In this document: piece after piece, positions 34,929-46,785 of the stretch | How the letters are laid out: each line of letters opens with the position of its first letter | Numbering within the stretch: position 1 is the stretch's first letter | NCBI GenBank assembly: GCA_036852015.1 | Contig: JAANDG010000010.1 | Span: forward strand, 248,001 to 312,000 | DNA length: 64,000 bases | Source: Pelodera strongyloides | Taxonomy: Eukaryota > Nematoda > Chromadorea > Rhabditida > Rhabditidae | Reading direction: 5' to 3' | Position numbers and translations under genes: made by a program | The notes under the pieces: generated by a model | Told to the model about the DNA's origin: nothing | The model's database searches: none | The model's input: only the letters and a program-made list of their open reading frames with translations

Positions 34929-37900
34929 TGAATTGGACCGTTGCGATACTGTGGCGTTCAGCACGAATCGGGACGGAGATGTGAGGGATTTAAATATTAT
35001 TTTTAATACTTTATTTGTTTTGTTTTATTTATTTATTTACAAATATTAATATTAATCATTTACGTAATGTATTTCTATAAGTACTTATCTGTTGGAATAA
35101 CAAGCTATTCTTGCGAGGAGAAGTTATGGTTATGGTATTGGTTTTCTTCCCTTTTTTATAAGGACGGCGATTTATAAGGACGGCGAATTTGAAAAACTAA
35201 CAAATAAAATTATTTCGGTTTTTACTTGTCAGGTTGATTTTCGATTCAAACATGTCATTCGAATCAGAATTCCATGCTGCTTCGAGTTATAACAAAATAA
35301 AATGTCGGAATCAGGTAGAACAAAGTTAGGTGGATTTGAAGACTGCATTTTCTTCTAGGTTTACAAGAAAATATGAGCCGAATTAGAGTCAAATTCAAAT
35401 TAGCATAAGGTCATAGAAGCAAACATTTGTTCGACAAGTAAAAACCGAAGTTTACCCCAAATAAATATTACTTAAAGGGAATATGTAGGCACTCAAAATG
35501 AGCAAAACAACTGCGAAACTAGAGTTTCCACACCAGACATGAATTTAAGTAGGCGACTGAATATGTAAATTCGAATATTCTCATTTGCATGCAAATATGT
35601 CGCTGTTACATGCTATATGCCGATGTATGCACACATATGCAAAATTTTTTGCTCCATCAGCACTGCCGTGTAAGCCAGGGGGTCAAGCAACGCGTTTACT
35701 ATGGAAAAGATGAACTTTGAAAATCATTTTCTTTTAAATGGGAAACTTTTAACAATTTTTGTTGTTGTTTCCTTAATGAGGAACACACATTCTATTAATA
35801 CAGCTTAACTTCAAAAAGGGCATACATATTCCCTTTAATTTTCAGAAGTTCTTCACCGTTCGTATGGAGTACCAGCGCGTATTCGAAGAAGAAATGTTGA
35901 GTGTGACGAGGAAAGTGACGATTTGCCGCCACAGTATGATCAGAAAACTTGTGAGTTTGAACGTTTCTTCGGTTTCTTTAGTTTCCACAGTTTCGTCAAG
36001 TTTCCTTAGTCTTTATACGTTTCTTCCAGTTTCCTCATTGCGAAATTCGAAGTAAACTCGACAAAAAAAACGATTTCGGTTCAAAAACATATAAAGTATG
36101 CATGGATCCTCAGATTTACGTCAAACTGTGGTTCAGTGGTAATCTCGATGGCTCGCTTGGGCTATTGTACGCTTGATCTGAAGGCCGTATTCACCAACAC
36201 ACTCCCTAGGCTCACGAGCGCTCTGAATCTATTCTGCTCTCGCACTCTCTACGCACTATTTAGCTCCCTGGGAAGGCCATGGAGGGCTCCCCGGGTGTTG
36301 GTGAATACTAAACGCAAATTTATTGCAGACTGAAGTATTCGATCTCGACTTCCACATGAACGAGCGTAGTGGAAATCTTGTCGAGTTCTACTTGCTCAAC
36401 GATAACTTTGGTAAGCGCTATATATTTTTTGTGCTATTTTTATCCCAGCCCGGAACCACCCTACCAAAGGTGTAAAATTTGGAAGCTGGGTACAACAGGC
36501 GGAGATAAATCGGCTAAACGAGAAGATTGGCCACCGGGAGGCTTAAAGCTGGCCACAATACACATAATACCACGCGAACCCGCATATAGACTCCCACATA
36601 CGCTCACAAACACGCCAACACATACCTCCTCACACCCACGGCCACGCATACAACCCCGCACTAAGTTACCTTTTAATATATTTAATATGTTATGTAAATC
36701 GCGGGGGTTCTGCTCACACAAACACCCACGCTCATGCGTACACGCATACGTTCACCCACGCATCCTTACACCCCTGCGCTAAGTTGATCGTCCTAATCAT
36801 ATGTAAATTGCAGGTGTTCTGCTCACCTACGACCCGGACTCTCGATGTCTGGCCCAAATTATGGTCCAATTGATGTCCTGGTCCCAGTGGTACGGGAAGT
36901 CGGGAATACTCACCTCGCGACTCCGCGGCGTCGCGGTAACGGTATGCGAGCGCCGCAAAACGATCAATAACATGGATCATACTATAGCTGTCGGTACGTA
37001 ATTTCGAAATTTTTACATGAATATTTTTGTCTAATGACTTAATACATCTAAATGAACACAATTTATGAGGTATGCGTTATTCTTTGATTTATGCTAAAAA
37101 AAATCATTCATAATACTCATTCTTTCTCTCCCTCTCCCTCTAACACTTATTGCTCTCTCCGACGTTGACTCTATTATCGTTGCACCTATTCAGCCCAAGG
37201 TCTCCTGCAGCACGGTCAAATTCTGGTCTCCGGCTATAAAGCACAGGGCCTTCTTCGTCAGGACCGTGCTTTTGTGGAAGCTCATCTGATTGCGGCCAAT
37301 CCTCTTCACGTGGACAAGTACCCCGATGTTGACCTATCGGATAATGTAAGAAATGAGCATCTTGCTGCAAACTCACTAAATGCATGCTTTATTTGTTTCG
37401 TACATTAATACTACAATTCAATTAGTATCTACAACAACTCCACAATATGTGTAAGATTCTGGGACGAGGAGAGCGGTGAGAAGAATGAGAGAAAGAAAGA
37501 AAGAGAGAGAGAGGGGGGGAGTGAGGAAGATATGAAATAGTTAGAGAGAGGTGAGAAGTGCGAGAGATAGAGAACATAGAGATCAAATAAGATATTTAGC
37601 TGAAAAAACTGGCCAACATGGCTGAGACGAGCAAAGTGCTGGACGTGGACGCGGAACTCAAAATCTATCCATATTTATCGTTTATTGACAATAATGCCAT
37701 TTACATGCATTTGGTCGTGTGAGTTCATTATACTAATAGCTAAAAGATAGGGAGAGAGAGGTAGAGAGAGAAAGAGAGAGAGAGACAGAGAGAGAGGAGA
37801 GAGAGAGGGGAGCGAGAGATGCAGAAGGAGAGTGAGAGAGTGAGAGAGAGAGAGAGAGAGAGAGCGGAGAGAGAGAGAGGAGAGAGATGCAGAAGGAGAG

Positions 37901-40900
37901 TGAGAGATGAGGGGTGAGAACTTATCGGGGAGAACTGAGGGAGGTGTCATCAAGTATCAAGTTTAGTTTCAAAAACGAGATGCCCGTGGTGAATACCAAA
38001 AAGCTTGCCGTTCTAAAACATGACGGAAAACAGTACGCGATCCCGAGCATTGCGGATTTGGACGATTCAGCAATCGAGTATGATTTTAGTTTTTTTTCTT
38101 GAGATTCTGGAATACTGTAAGCTGTACGCTGCAGAGGGGTCAAGGGTTCAATTCCCCCAAGGGGCCTTCTTTTTACGAGCATTGATATCTCGAAGAATAC
38201 CAATAAAAAAGTATGCCCCAACGTATTTGAACTGGTGTTACGAATGTTTTTTTTTATTAATTTATAATTTATAGTATTATAGTATTTATAGTTTTTTATT
38301 AGAGTCATATTTTTTCACGTTTTCGTATACTTATAGATACCCAATGTACCTCTACGCGGAGCGAGTCTTGTGCAATATTAGCGCGGGAAAGTCGCAATTT
38401 CTCTGCGTTCTGATGCCAGATTATGAGGTACGGTAGTTGATAACTTTTCATTGGTTTTCCTCAGTTGCCGTATGCACGAACGCTGGGAATATGCTCCCAG
38501 CCTACCAGTCTGAGGTGAGAGAAAAGAGGGATCTCTCGAATCAAAGACCCGCAGATATTCTCCCAACCGGGGAGGCTCCCGCTGTTCGTGCATATACGGC
38601 GACTGGAAATGAGTTTAATTCTGTAGACCATAATACTGACTTTAGTTTTTAGTAGACGCTGTCGCAAGTACGTTTCAGGAATATGATTTCTACTAGACAG
38701 CAAGCCTTCTGCATTCGTTCCATGTAGTGTCACACCGAATTATCTCCTACAATCATGCGCTTTCTTATGACTCACGGAACGTAGCAAGAAAAGAAGCGCG
38801 TTAAAGGGAATATGTATGCCCTTTTTGAAGTTAAGCTGTATTAATAGAATATGTGTTCCTCATTAAGGAAACAACAACAAAATTGTGAAAAGTTTCCCAT
38901 TTAAAAGAAAATGATTTTCAAAGTTCACCTTTTCCATAGTAAACGCGTTTACTGACACCCTGGCTTACACGGCAGTTCTGATGGAGCAAAAAATTAGCAT
39001 ATGTGTGCATACATCGGCATATTGGCATATAGTAGTTGATCGAGTAATTTACATATTCAGTCGCCTACTTAAATTCATGTCTGGTGTGGAAACTCTAGTT
39101 TCGCAGTTATGTTGCTCATTTTGAGTGCCTACATATTCCCTTTAAAGCGTACTACAGGCCGGTTTTTGAAACGCATTGTGTACACCCGATTTCTTATGCA
39201 GCATATGCAAACGAGCAAAAATTAGAATAAAAACTAGACCCCAATTAGACCCACCTTGCATAAATGCATAGTAATGCAAGTACTTGATCGAGTACACCAG
39301 TACACTCTTATGCAGCTTATGCGTATGAACATAAATTAGAATAAAACAATCTAGCTAAATTCGAGCAAATAAGCACGTATTCGTAAGAATTCGGTTGGTT
39401 GTCCACACGATGCGTTTCTAACTTCTAGCACACTTCCACACAACTTCCACACAACTTCTAACCATACGCCATAAATAAAAATAGCTGTTTGATTTCCTAA
39501 TCAATTTTTTTTTAAAGGAATTGTCCCGTTGGTCTTGGAAGCTCTACAACCTGTGCTTCTATGTGGAAATGTGAGCCTAGCCTAGCATTTTATTTACTAT
39601 TTTAATAAACAAATTCTTTGGAAGCCTTCTTACATCTTCGTCTTCAAAGCATAACTTCATATCCTATTCATTTGCACAGTGTTCAACTGCTACAATTTGT
39701 AATGGGGGAAAAATCTCTTTTATGTAGTATTGAATGCATAAAATATACAGGCTGTGCTTTTACCGGTTGTGCTTGTGCTATAAAACACAAGATTCAAACA
39801 AGTTACTTTATTTAAGCCTATGGCGGCTTAGAACACAAGTGTTACCCATTGATTTAGGCGCCTTCTGTACTACGCACTTCGCTTCTGTATGCTAATTGCA
39901 CCATTGGACGGAGGTTTCGTGGCCGGATGTTTTCTAGATTTGATGCAATTCACATTTGGTAGCTTTTTTGCCGATGTGATTAATTAACTAACTTAAGCTT
40001 ACCTAGAAAATGGGTGAGCTCATTTGGCGACCGTTCACTAGCTTTTTCGTGGGCCAGCCCATTTGGTGACCACTTTGTGACCATGTGGAGAACTTTCATC
40101 GAAAACCGTCATCAATTGGATACCAAATGGTCACTAAATGGCAGTATAGTTCCTCCAACTATATTTTTAAATAAGTACTTCAGGAAGCGGATTGATGCCA
40201 CGTTTTACACATCCCCGGCAGTTTTACATTTACGCGCTCAACCCCAAATCTGGCAAATTTAAGAAGCTTACTGTTGGTGTATGTTTGTCATTTTATTCCC
40301 CCCCCCCCCTTTCATTATATAAACGCAGCCAAGGCCTGTTCAAATAAAACACTGTTGTAAAGTTATACTACAGGGATTAAAAAATGAGACAGTGATTATT
40401 TCAGTCTGATCGTACCGTTGGCTCTTATCGCACTGTTATGGACACCACTGCAAATGGAAGTTAGTATTTTTTCTTTTGCTTAGGCTCAGGCTAAGGCTAA
40501 GCCTAGTTGCTCAATTGTACTGCATTGTAACACCCTTGAATAAAAATGCACGCTCTTGAAGTGTAAAATTTTTATTTTGTTTTATTCTGCTGGCGCCTCA
40601 GTGGCACAAGCGTGGCTCACTATTGGCACAACCCCCGCTATAATACAAATGTTTATCGGTACAATAATTCTGATTCAGAGATTCTCCTCGGTGAACTCCC
40701 ATGTATTCACCGGCAGAAGACTGACAATCAGAATCAGATGATCCGTATGACGTCACTGTACGATCCAAGTTTCGTACCATCACTTCAGGATATAGCTAAC
40801 AGGTTTACTTTTAATTTGTACAATTTGTAAATTTACAAAATGTACAATTTGTCTACGTTCTATTGTTAGTCTTTTTTTTTGGAAAGAAGCTGTTTTTACA

Positions 40901-40953
40901 AAGACAAAGACAAAGACATGACGACAGGGCAGTAAAAGAGAGAAAGATAGTAA

Positions 40954-40995
<42 letters not shown>

Positions 40996-41253
40996 TAAAA
41001 TAGAGAGGAAAAAAAGGAAGAGACATATACTGTGAATATATACTGTGATAATATTCATTTTCTTATAGGACAAATTTATTTTCCACGCCAGTTTTCTTTA
41101 AAAAAAATATGAACACACAAATGACATATAGTAAAATTATTTTATTTATTTATTAAAGTTAAATATTTTAGGAAAGCCGTCAATGAGCTTGGTCCCAAGG
41201 CCATCGACCCTGACTTCAGAAGAAGCCTTGGAGTGTCGAGAAACTGGCTCTGA
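34929..41253 (+). CDS. Unidentified membrane-anchored protein, at least 12 exons, 5' end missing
   Basis: Exons: 34929-34980, 35846-35950, 36329-36410, 36814-36993, 37194-37345, 37600-37718, 37967-38077, 38337-38427, 39518-39570, 40405-40459, 40602-40802, 41172-41253. Splice sites are canonical and phases agree, except at 40459/40602 (phase 0 meets phase 2), so a small exon may be missed there. About 430 residues are visible. A long hydrophilic region (QGLLQHGQILVSGYKAQG, MSWSQWYGKSG) is followed by a cysteine-containing segment (VLCNISAGKSQ), one strong hydrophobic helix (ILIVPLALIALLW in exon 40405-40459) and a polar tail ending SLGVSRNWL. This suggests a large extracytoplasmic domain with one membrane anchor near the C-terminus. 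I do not recognise the family. No initiator ATG was located. Introns carry family D MITEs, and two acceptors abut MITE ends. Confidence 0.75.
35472..35838. mobile_element. TTAA MITE, family D
   Basis: TTAAAGGGAATATGTAGGC left end and GCATACATATTCCCTTTAA right end. The right TTAA ends 7 bases before the exon that starts at 35846, so the splice acceptor TTTTCAG directly follows the element. Confidence 0.85.
36179..36309. mobile_element. MITE with GGCC-TATTCACCA ends, GAGGGCTC type
   Basis: AAGGCCGTATTCACCAACAC to GTGTTGGTGAATACT, sister of 31822-31962. It ends 20 bases before exon 36329-36410. Confidence 0.75.
36642..36840 (+). repeat. Tandem duplication containing a decayed splice acceptor
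   Basis: A segment with CTAAGTT, ATGTAAAT and GTTCTGCTCAC occurs twice about 110-118 bases apart. The downstream copy has TTGCAG and is the real acceptor of exon 36814-36993. The upstream copy reads TCGCGG at the same place and cannot splice. Confidence 0.7.
37490..37575. repeat. GA-rich microsatellite
   Basis: Imperfect GA tract in the intron before exon 37600-37718. Confidence 0.8.
37748..37910. repeat. GA microsatellite complex
   Basis: GA tract with two copies of GATGCAGAAGGAGAGTGAGA, in the intron between exons 37600-37718 and 37967-38077. Confidence 0.85.
38100..38170 (+). repeat. tRNA-like sequence with B-box, weak
   Basis: A stretch containing GGGTTCAATTCCCCC resembles a tRNA T-arm and pol III B-box. 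No convincing A-box or cloverleaf is visible upstream. Intronic. Confidence 0.35.
38466..38602. mobile_element. Inverted-repeat element, GCCGTATGCACGAACG ends
   Basis: Left GCCGTATGCACGAACGC and right GTTCGTGCATATACGGC enclose CTGGGAATATGCTCCCAG. A related half copy is at about 34045-34100. Confidence 0.65.
38801..39145. mobile_element. TTAA MITE, family D
   Basis: TTAAAGGGAATATGTATGCC to CTACATATTCCCTTTAA. Its right TTAA is immediately reused by a family A-like element (TTAAAGCGTACTACAGGCC) that continues to about 39430 and is decayed. Confidence 0.8.
40008..40160. mobile_element. Inverted-repeat element, GTGACC type, decayed
   Basis: Contains GAAAATGGGTGAGCTCATTT and TTTCATCGAAAACCGTCA, as in 12546-12735. 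Confidence 0.55.
40960..40995. repeat. GA microsatellite
   Basis: About 32 bases of GA after a poly-A run, in the last intron of the 34929-41253 gene. Confidence 0.85.
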
Positions 41254-43850
41254 AAAGGAATCCATGAGATGGATATTCGATGGGCGGATCGCCGGATGCG
41301 CGCTATTTGTGCGCCGGCTGATTTACTGCGATATGTATGTGCCGAAGGTCCGCTGATGTGATGAACCTGCTCGATCCGTGCGCTATGTGGGTACAGAATT
41401 GATGTTATACGTGCTCTACTTGTGTGCTGGACTTGTGCTGGATGGTTGCCGATCTAGTGATGGATGTGTGCCCTCGATTTGCTGGACGTGTGGATGTGCT
41501 GGGCGTGCGCCATACGTGTGCTGGATGATAGCTTCTCTCGTACTAATCGGATACAAATTGTGTCTGAATATCTGAACGCTGCCAATTCAACTACACCATT
41601 CAAAGGTACAAAAAATGAAGTGAAAAGAAAAAAGCTTAAATATTAATAATTAAAATAAAATAATTAATAAAATATTGATTTAAAATTCTTGTTCAGAAAC
41701 CGTGCGTTGCTTATTGTTTGTATTTCTCATTATTTGATTTCCAAAAAAAGTTTTATCCTACTATCGCGATTCACGTTTACCTAGTTTATGTATGTTTTCC
41801 AACAACACATTTAATATCATAATTCAAATTTGGCGGCTTTTTTTATTTGATCTTCTCTGCGTCTCCAATATCACAACACTCTCTTCAATTGGCAATTGTT
41901 CTTTCCCGTCGATCGTCTCTCAAGTGGACACACTGCCTGGAAATGACAACTTGTCATGCGCGGAACAATTCCCCCGTGCATTAATTTGCATAAAGGGTCG
42001 GGCCTAAGTTGAAGGGCATCGAGGCCAATCAGAATAAATTCTTGCGACCCAAAAGTGCCCGGACATTCTATATATGCAAATTTCATTGTCATGTTTTATT
42101 GACTCTTGCTTACATTTGGTGTCGTTTGACAATAGCAAGTTATTCATGCACCGGTACCTTATTATAAGCATACAATAATTAGTGATGACGTTATTCTGTT
42201 TTCTTTTCTCGTTCCTAGGTTTGTAAGACAATTGAAATGTGTAAAAATTTTAATTGCCCGTGTTTTTGAAAGAAAGTATGGGATTTCTGAGCTGAGCAAA
42301 GCAATTCCAAAATGAATGAAAAACCATTTGCTCCTTCCACCTGTTTTTTGAAACATAAGCTGGACTGCCATGTGTCATATGCAAACTGTGCCCTTCAAAT
42401 TGACACGGCCAAGGAAATTTGCATATAATACAAGGAAATGGAATAATAAAGAATACGTTTCAAAACCGCATGCAATAGTCGCTTTACGCTAAGCTATGTC
42501 ATTCCGTTAAAGCGAATATGTAGGCACTCAAAATGCGCAAAACACACGCAAAACTAGAGTTTCCACACCAGACCTGACTTTAAATAGGCGGCTGAATATG
42601 CAAATGTGAATATTCGAATTTGCATGCAAATATGTCTCTGAGTAATGCAATTTCACGATATCTGTATGTATATTTGAAAAAATTTCCATTGACCCCGTCG
42701 ATGTATGGCATCGTCTCAAGTAACGCGTTTACTATGGAAAGGATGAACTTTGTGGTTTATTTTCTGCTAACTGGGGATCTTTGAACAACTTTTGTTATTG
42801 TTTCCTTAATGGGGAACATACATTCTATCAACACAGCTTAACTTCAAAAAGGGCGTACATATTCCCTTTAAGCCTCGATTGGTGTAACCCATGCGGCCAG
42901 GGGAATAATACTACACACGCGTGACATATGTAACACCGTAACACCGATGTTATATAAAGGAGTATTTACATTTATTTATCCATGATTCTTGTAGCACAGT
43001 TTTCTACTTTTTATTCCTCAAATGTATTCTTCTCATCATAGAACTAACAGGATTTTTTTATCAAGCAGCCAAATTAAATTATTTGTTTGTTTGCTTGTAT
43101 CATGTACGTTACTCGCGTAGTTCTAAGGTTGCATGTTGAAACAAAATAATCAACCTTAGCGAGACTCAAACCAGACTGCTCGGTCCTCATCAGTTTATCG
43201 CGTTGCTAATTGCGCTAGTGAGCATGTTAATATATTAGGTGTAAAGTCAATGCAAGTCATTGCTTTGGTTTCATTTTTGCAATTAACGGTCATACGTTTA
43301 TAAATCTTCCACCAATCTACCAGATCATTGTAAAGCAAATTATGCATTGGCCAATTTCGGGTGCCCAATAAAGATACAATCTCTAGTGGGACATTTGAAA
43401 TGGGCCCCAAGTACGGGTAATGCAGTTGTTTGACGGGGGCCCATTTAAGCGGAGATGAGTCACTCGTGCTTATAGTCATAGGCGTATCCCTAGCGTAAAT
43501 CTTACGACTAAGGCACTCATTCTGCTCAAACTATTTTTCTCAAAGCAATTTCCTCTAAAAAAATAGGATATATATATAAAATACCGTACAATGCACTATC
43601 ATTGCCAAGCTCCGTTCTTTATGTCAATCGAAGTTTCAGTATAAGTAATACCTGAAAAAAGTAATACCCTATGCTGACTGATTCAATTTTAATATTCAAG
43701 CTCTGTTTAATAATTTGTTCTGGCCTATCATATGCGTACGGGGTTTCCAAGTATGCTGAAAATTTACCGTACTTTGGAACTAACACGATAATATTTTTAA
43801 TTTTTCGCAGTTTTTTGGCGTACTTACACATCACAACAGTACCGTAATTA
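41254..43850. other. Intergenic region between two plus-strand genes
   Basis: Contains AATAAA-rich DNA near 41640-41690 (possible 3' end signals), a family B-like MITE at about 42335-42487 and a family D MITE at 42507-42871. No exon supported. The minus-strand open frame 43195-43479 has no splice or start context. Confidence 0.5.
42507..42871. mobile_element. TTAA MITE, family D
   Basis: TTAAAGCGAATATGTAGGC to GCGTACATATTCCCTTTAA, about 365 bases, interior closely related to 35472-35838. Confidence 0.8.
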
Positions 43851-43862
43851 TTTCATTCCCAG
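43851..43862 (+). other. Likely trans-splice acceptor of the LHFPL-like gene
   Basis: TTTCATTCCCAG followed 8 bases later by the ATG at 43871. An undetected upstream coding exon remains possible, since the frame stays open into the acceptor. Confidence 0.45.
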
Positions 43863-43870
43863 GTTATAGA

Positions 43871-45840
43871 ATGCTGCCCGTCTTTTGGTTGGTTCTCTCA
43901 ACATCGATCGGACTTATTCAATTACTTACCATGACACAACCCGAGTGGGTCATCAACGGCAGCTTGGCACAGGTTAGTGACACCGTTACCGGGAAATCGA
44001 ACGTAAATTAACCAAGTTCCCTACAACGAGAAAACTGGCGTGCAAGCGGCGTGGGTACGGCGTGCAAGTCCAAAGAAATGCGTCACAAATGGGACGAATG
44101 ACTGCCCGGACGATGAATAGACCCTGAAGGAGAGAAAATAAAATGGTACAAATGCACTCCACGCGGCTTGCACGCCAAGTTTTCTCCGTGTGAAAGATCA
44201 CTGTAAACTTGACAAGATGAGTCATATCCTAGTATTACCACCAACGGAAGGCCATAAGGCAGCACAGATTATGTGTTGTCTAACGGGATATTCATGAATT
44301 TTTTTTATACTGGACACAAGCTTATCACCGCTGGCAGGATCAACCAGGTACGAAATATTTCGTGAGTCTTACCCATTTTATTTTCTCTCCTTCAGGGTCT
44401 ATTCGTCGTCTGCGATCACTCGGTCTGCTTTCTAAGACCGTGGCAGTCGTTCATCCCATTTGTGACGCATTTCCTTGGAAGTTTTCTCATGACAGGTGCG
44501 TTAATAAACTACACATTTTATTGCAATAATGCGGATAATGCGCACATCACAGAGGGTGCAAAAAAAGCGAACAAACAACATCAAATCAATAAACCAAACA
44601 AACTTTAAAAAATTCATAGGGGTACAAAATACAATAACACCACACGAGAACAAGAACAGTCTTTCAATATTACAAGGATAATCACATAGCAGATCATTAT
44701 TTTAAACTATATTATTTTACATACAATGAGACGTTTTGGAAATAATCATTCGAGATGAAAATATCTCCCGCGGACTGTATCTGTATTCGTAATCATCTAT
44801 AGAAATATGAATTTAGTAACTATAAATTTCAAATAGTTATTTTATTGAAGTTGCATCGCCCTAATCACTGTCAACACGCTCAGCTCCTCTAACCTCTAAT
44901 ATATAACTGCTTTTTCCTAGCTATAATCCTTTGTTAGCGTGATAGCGCTAATATAGTTTGGGTTCCATCCGAGAGCTCTTTTTTCCAGTTTCCATCATGT
45001 ATTTCTTCTTACAGGCACGACCATTATGCTGTATCCAATCGTGTTTTGCTCTTCAAAACGTCGTCCCGTGCAGATTCTTGCAAATACACAATTGGTAGCC
45101 TGTGAGTTTTTCTAACCTCATAGTTTACTCCCAAAGTTCTGAGTGCATGAAAACACCCATCCAAGCTTTCAAATCGGCTTCACATCTATTACCACAGCTT
45201 AGTTACCCAAAAAAAATGGAAACTTCGGGCACATGTGGCGCTCCAACGGCCCACCATGTCCTTCCTCATACAATATTTTATTGCAGCTATCCTAATGGGC
45301 GTCTGCATTTTCTACGTTCCATTTGATTTGAGCGAAATCCGTTGCGAGGCCTCGCTGCTATTGAGGTCCACTTCTTGCAGGTAACTTCTTAATTCCGTCA
45401 TCAAGTCAGCCGTACACTCAAAATTAACAGTATACCCAAACCTACAGAATACTTAAAGCGAATTTCCGGCCGCTTTTTTAAACGCACCTTGGGCAACTGA
45501 ATTCTTGCATATTTATGCTAATTTACTCAAATTTTATATCGATTTTTTATTCTAATTTATGTTTATTTGCATAATTGCTGGTGTACTCGATGCGTTTCAA
45601 AAACCGGCCGGTATTTCGCTTTAAATTCTACCATATGCCCGAAAGCTACTGTATACCCTAAACATACAGTAAACCTAAAATCTACCGTAACCATGCGCAT
45701 TCAGGGTCGGCTGGGCCTACGCTGCGTCCTGCATATGCTTCATGTTATCCATGTGCTGTCCCGTCCTAGGACGTCTTATCGCTGAAGAACGTCATAATTA
45801 TGATGTACTACGTATTCGTGAAGCTGAATATTTCCTTTAG
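43871..45840 (+). CDS. LHFPL-like four-transmembrane protein, 5 exons
   Basis: Exons: 43871-43972, 44396-44495, 45015-45101, 45287-45380, 45705-45840. All phases agree, giving 172 residues. Four hydrophobic helices are visible, near residues 3-21, 52-72, 92-110 and 130-152. The first loop follows a TQPEW motif comparable to the QPYW of LHFPL proteins and holds two Cys (CDHSVC). The last helix begins VGWAYAAS, like the RWAY of the family. LHFPL proteins are tetraspan membrane proteins related to claudins; vertebrate members assist hair-cell channels and GABA-A receptors. A more distant claudin-superfamily assignment is possible. LHFPLs normally have about 30 more N-terminal residues, so an upstream exon may be missing. 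Intron 1 contains an inverted partial copy of exon 2. Confidence 0.75.
44034..44183. mobile_element. MITE-like element carrying an inverted fragment of the neighbouring exon
   Basis: Arms GGCGTGCAAGC (left, near 44037-44047) and its complement (right, 44166-44176) enclose 44069-44146. The reverse complement of that core matches 44375-44473, the acceptor and body of exon 2 of the LHFPL-like gene, with about 31 bases deleted inside and a handful of substitutions. It still holds CTCTCCTTCAGGGTCTATTC in antisense. It lies in intron 1, about 230 bases upstream of the real exon. Confidence 0.75.
45453..45624. mobile_element. TTAA MITE, family A
   Basis: TTAAAGCGAATTTCCGGCCGC to CCGGCCGGTATTTCGCTTTAA, in the last intron of the LHFPL-like gene. 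Confidence 0.8.
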
Positions 45841-46785
45841 ATGTTTAAGATGCATTTATTAATAATCATAATAAGAATAAGTTAAAAGGAGTCATGTTTA
45901 TGAAAACAATCTGTCTCGCGTCTTATGTGTTCAATACTCGAACGAAATCTCGAGTCTTGAGTAGTAACAAAATATGTTAATTACATGTTCATTTTAAATA
46001 TCAGTGCCAAAAGTCTACAATATTATAACTAATCTCAGCAAACCACGGGTGCCATCCTGATCTCGCTTTATTTTTCAAATACCCACAACTGTGTATAAGA
46101 TTATTATCTTGAAACTAACCGTAAAGACGAACAATATCCACATTCAACCCTATCACTGATTGAACTTGACTTGGCACTAATAACTCAAATCCTCGTTTTC
46201 TAAAAGTTTTTCTACTTGCATGTTAAATTAGCTTTATTTCGCGACATCACACATCTCTTGGATAAAACAATAAACTGTTTTGCATTGATGAATTAGTAAA
46301 AACACGACAGACACCTTTTTAGCTGTTGAACTATATATTGACGGCAACAACAAAACTAAGCAATTGAATTTGGTGAATCCTCTACAACAACACTACACTA
46401 CACTACAGTATGACATAGTGAAAAACCGTCAATCAGTTCAAAGAAAGTAAATTACTACAATTCTATCTAACAAGTGAGACCAACATAAAAAATATTAATA
46501 TGAGGCTTCAATGACTTCGGAAGCTAAGTAAAATACTAAACAACTGTCACGAAACACACCCAAAAGGAAAAGCATTAAACAAAAATTGCAACACTACCCA
46601 AATGCAAAACATAAATATTACCCAGACCACATATAAGGGAGCATATCTACAGTCTACAGAATCCGGGAGAAGCCTCCCAAGTCAAGACTCCCGCGGAGGT
46701 AAGAGAAAATGAGGGACAATAGGAATCAGGGAGAAACAGAGGCAATTCTTAAACTCCCACTTCTGGGCAATTATTCCCAATAACT
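45841..46785. other. Convergent intergenic region, nothing supported
   Basis: AT-rich sequence between the stops of the plus-strand LHFPL-like gene and the minus-strand small gene. No open frame or element recognised. Confidence 0.6.

Noticed and set aside
38100..38170. Functional tRNA gene
   Set aside because: Only a T-arm-like B-box is visible; no acceptor stem or anticodon arm can be formed.
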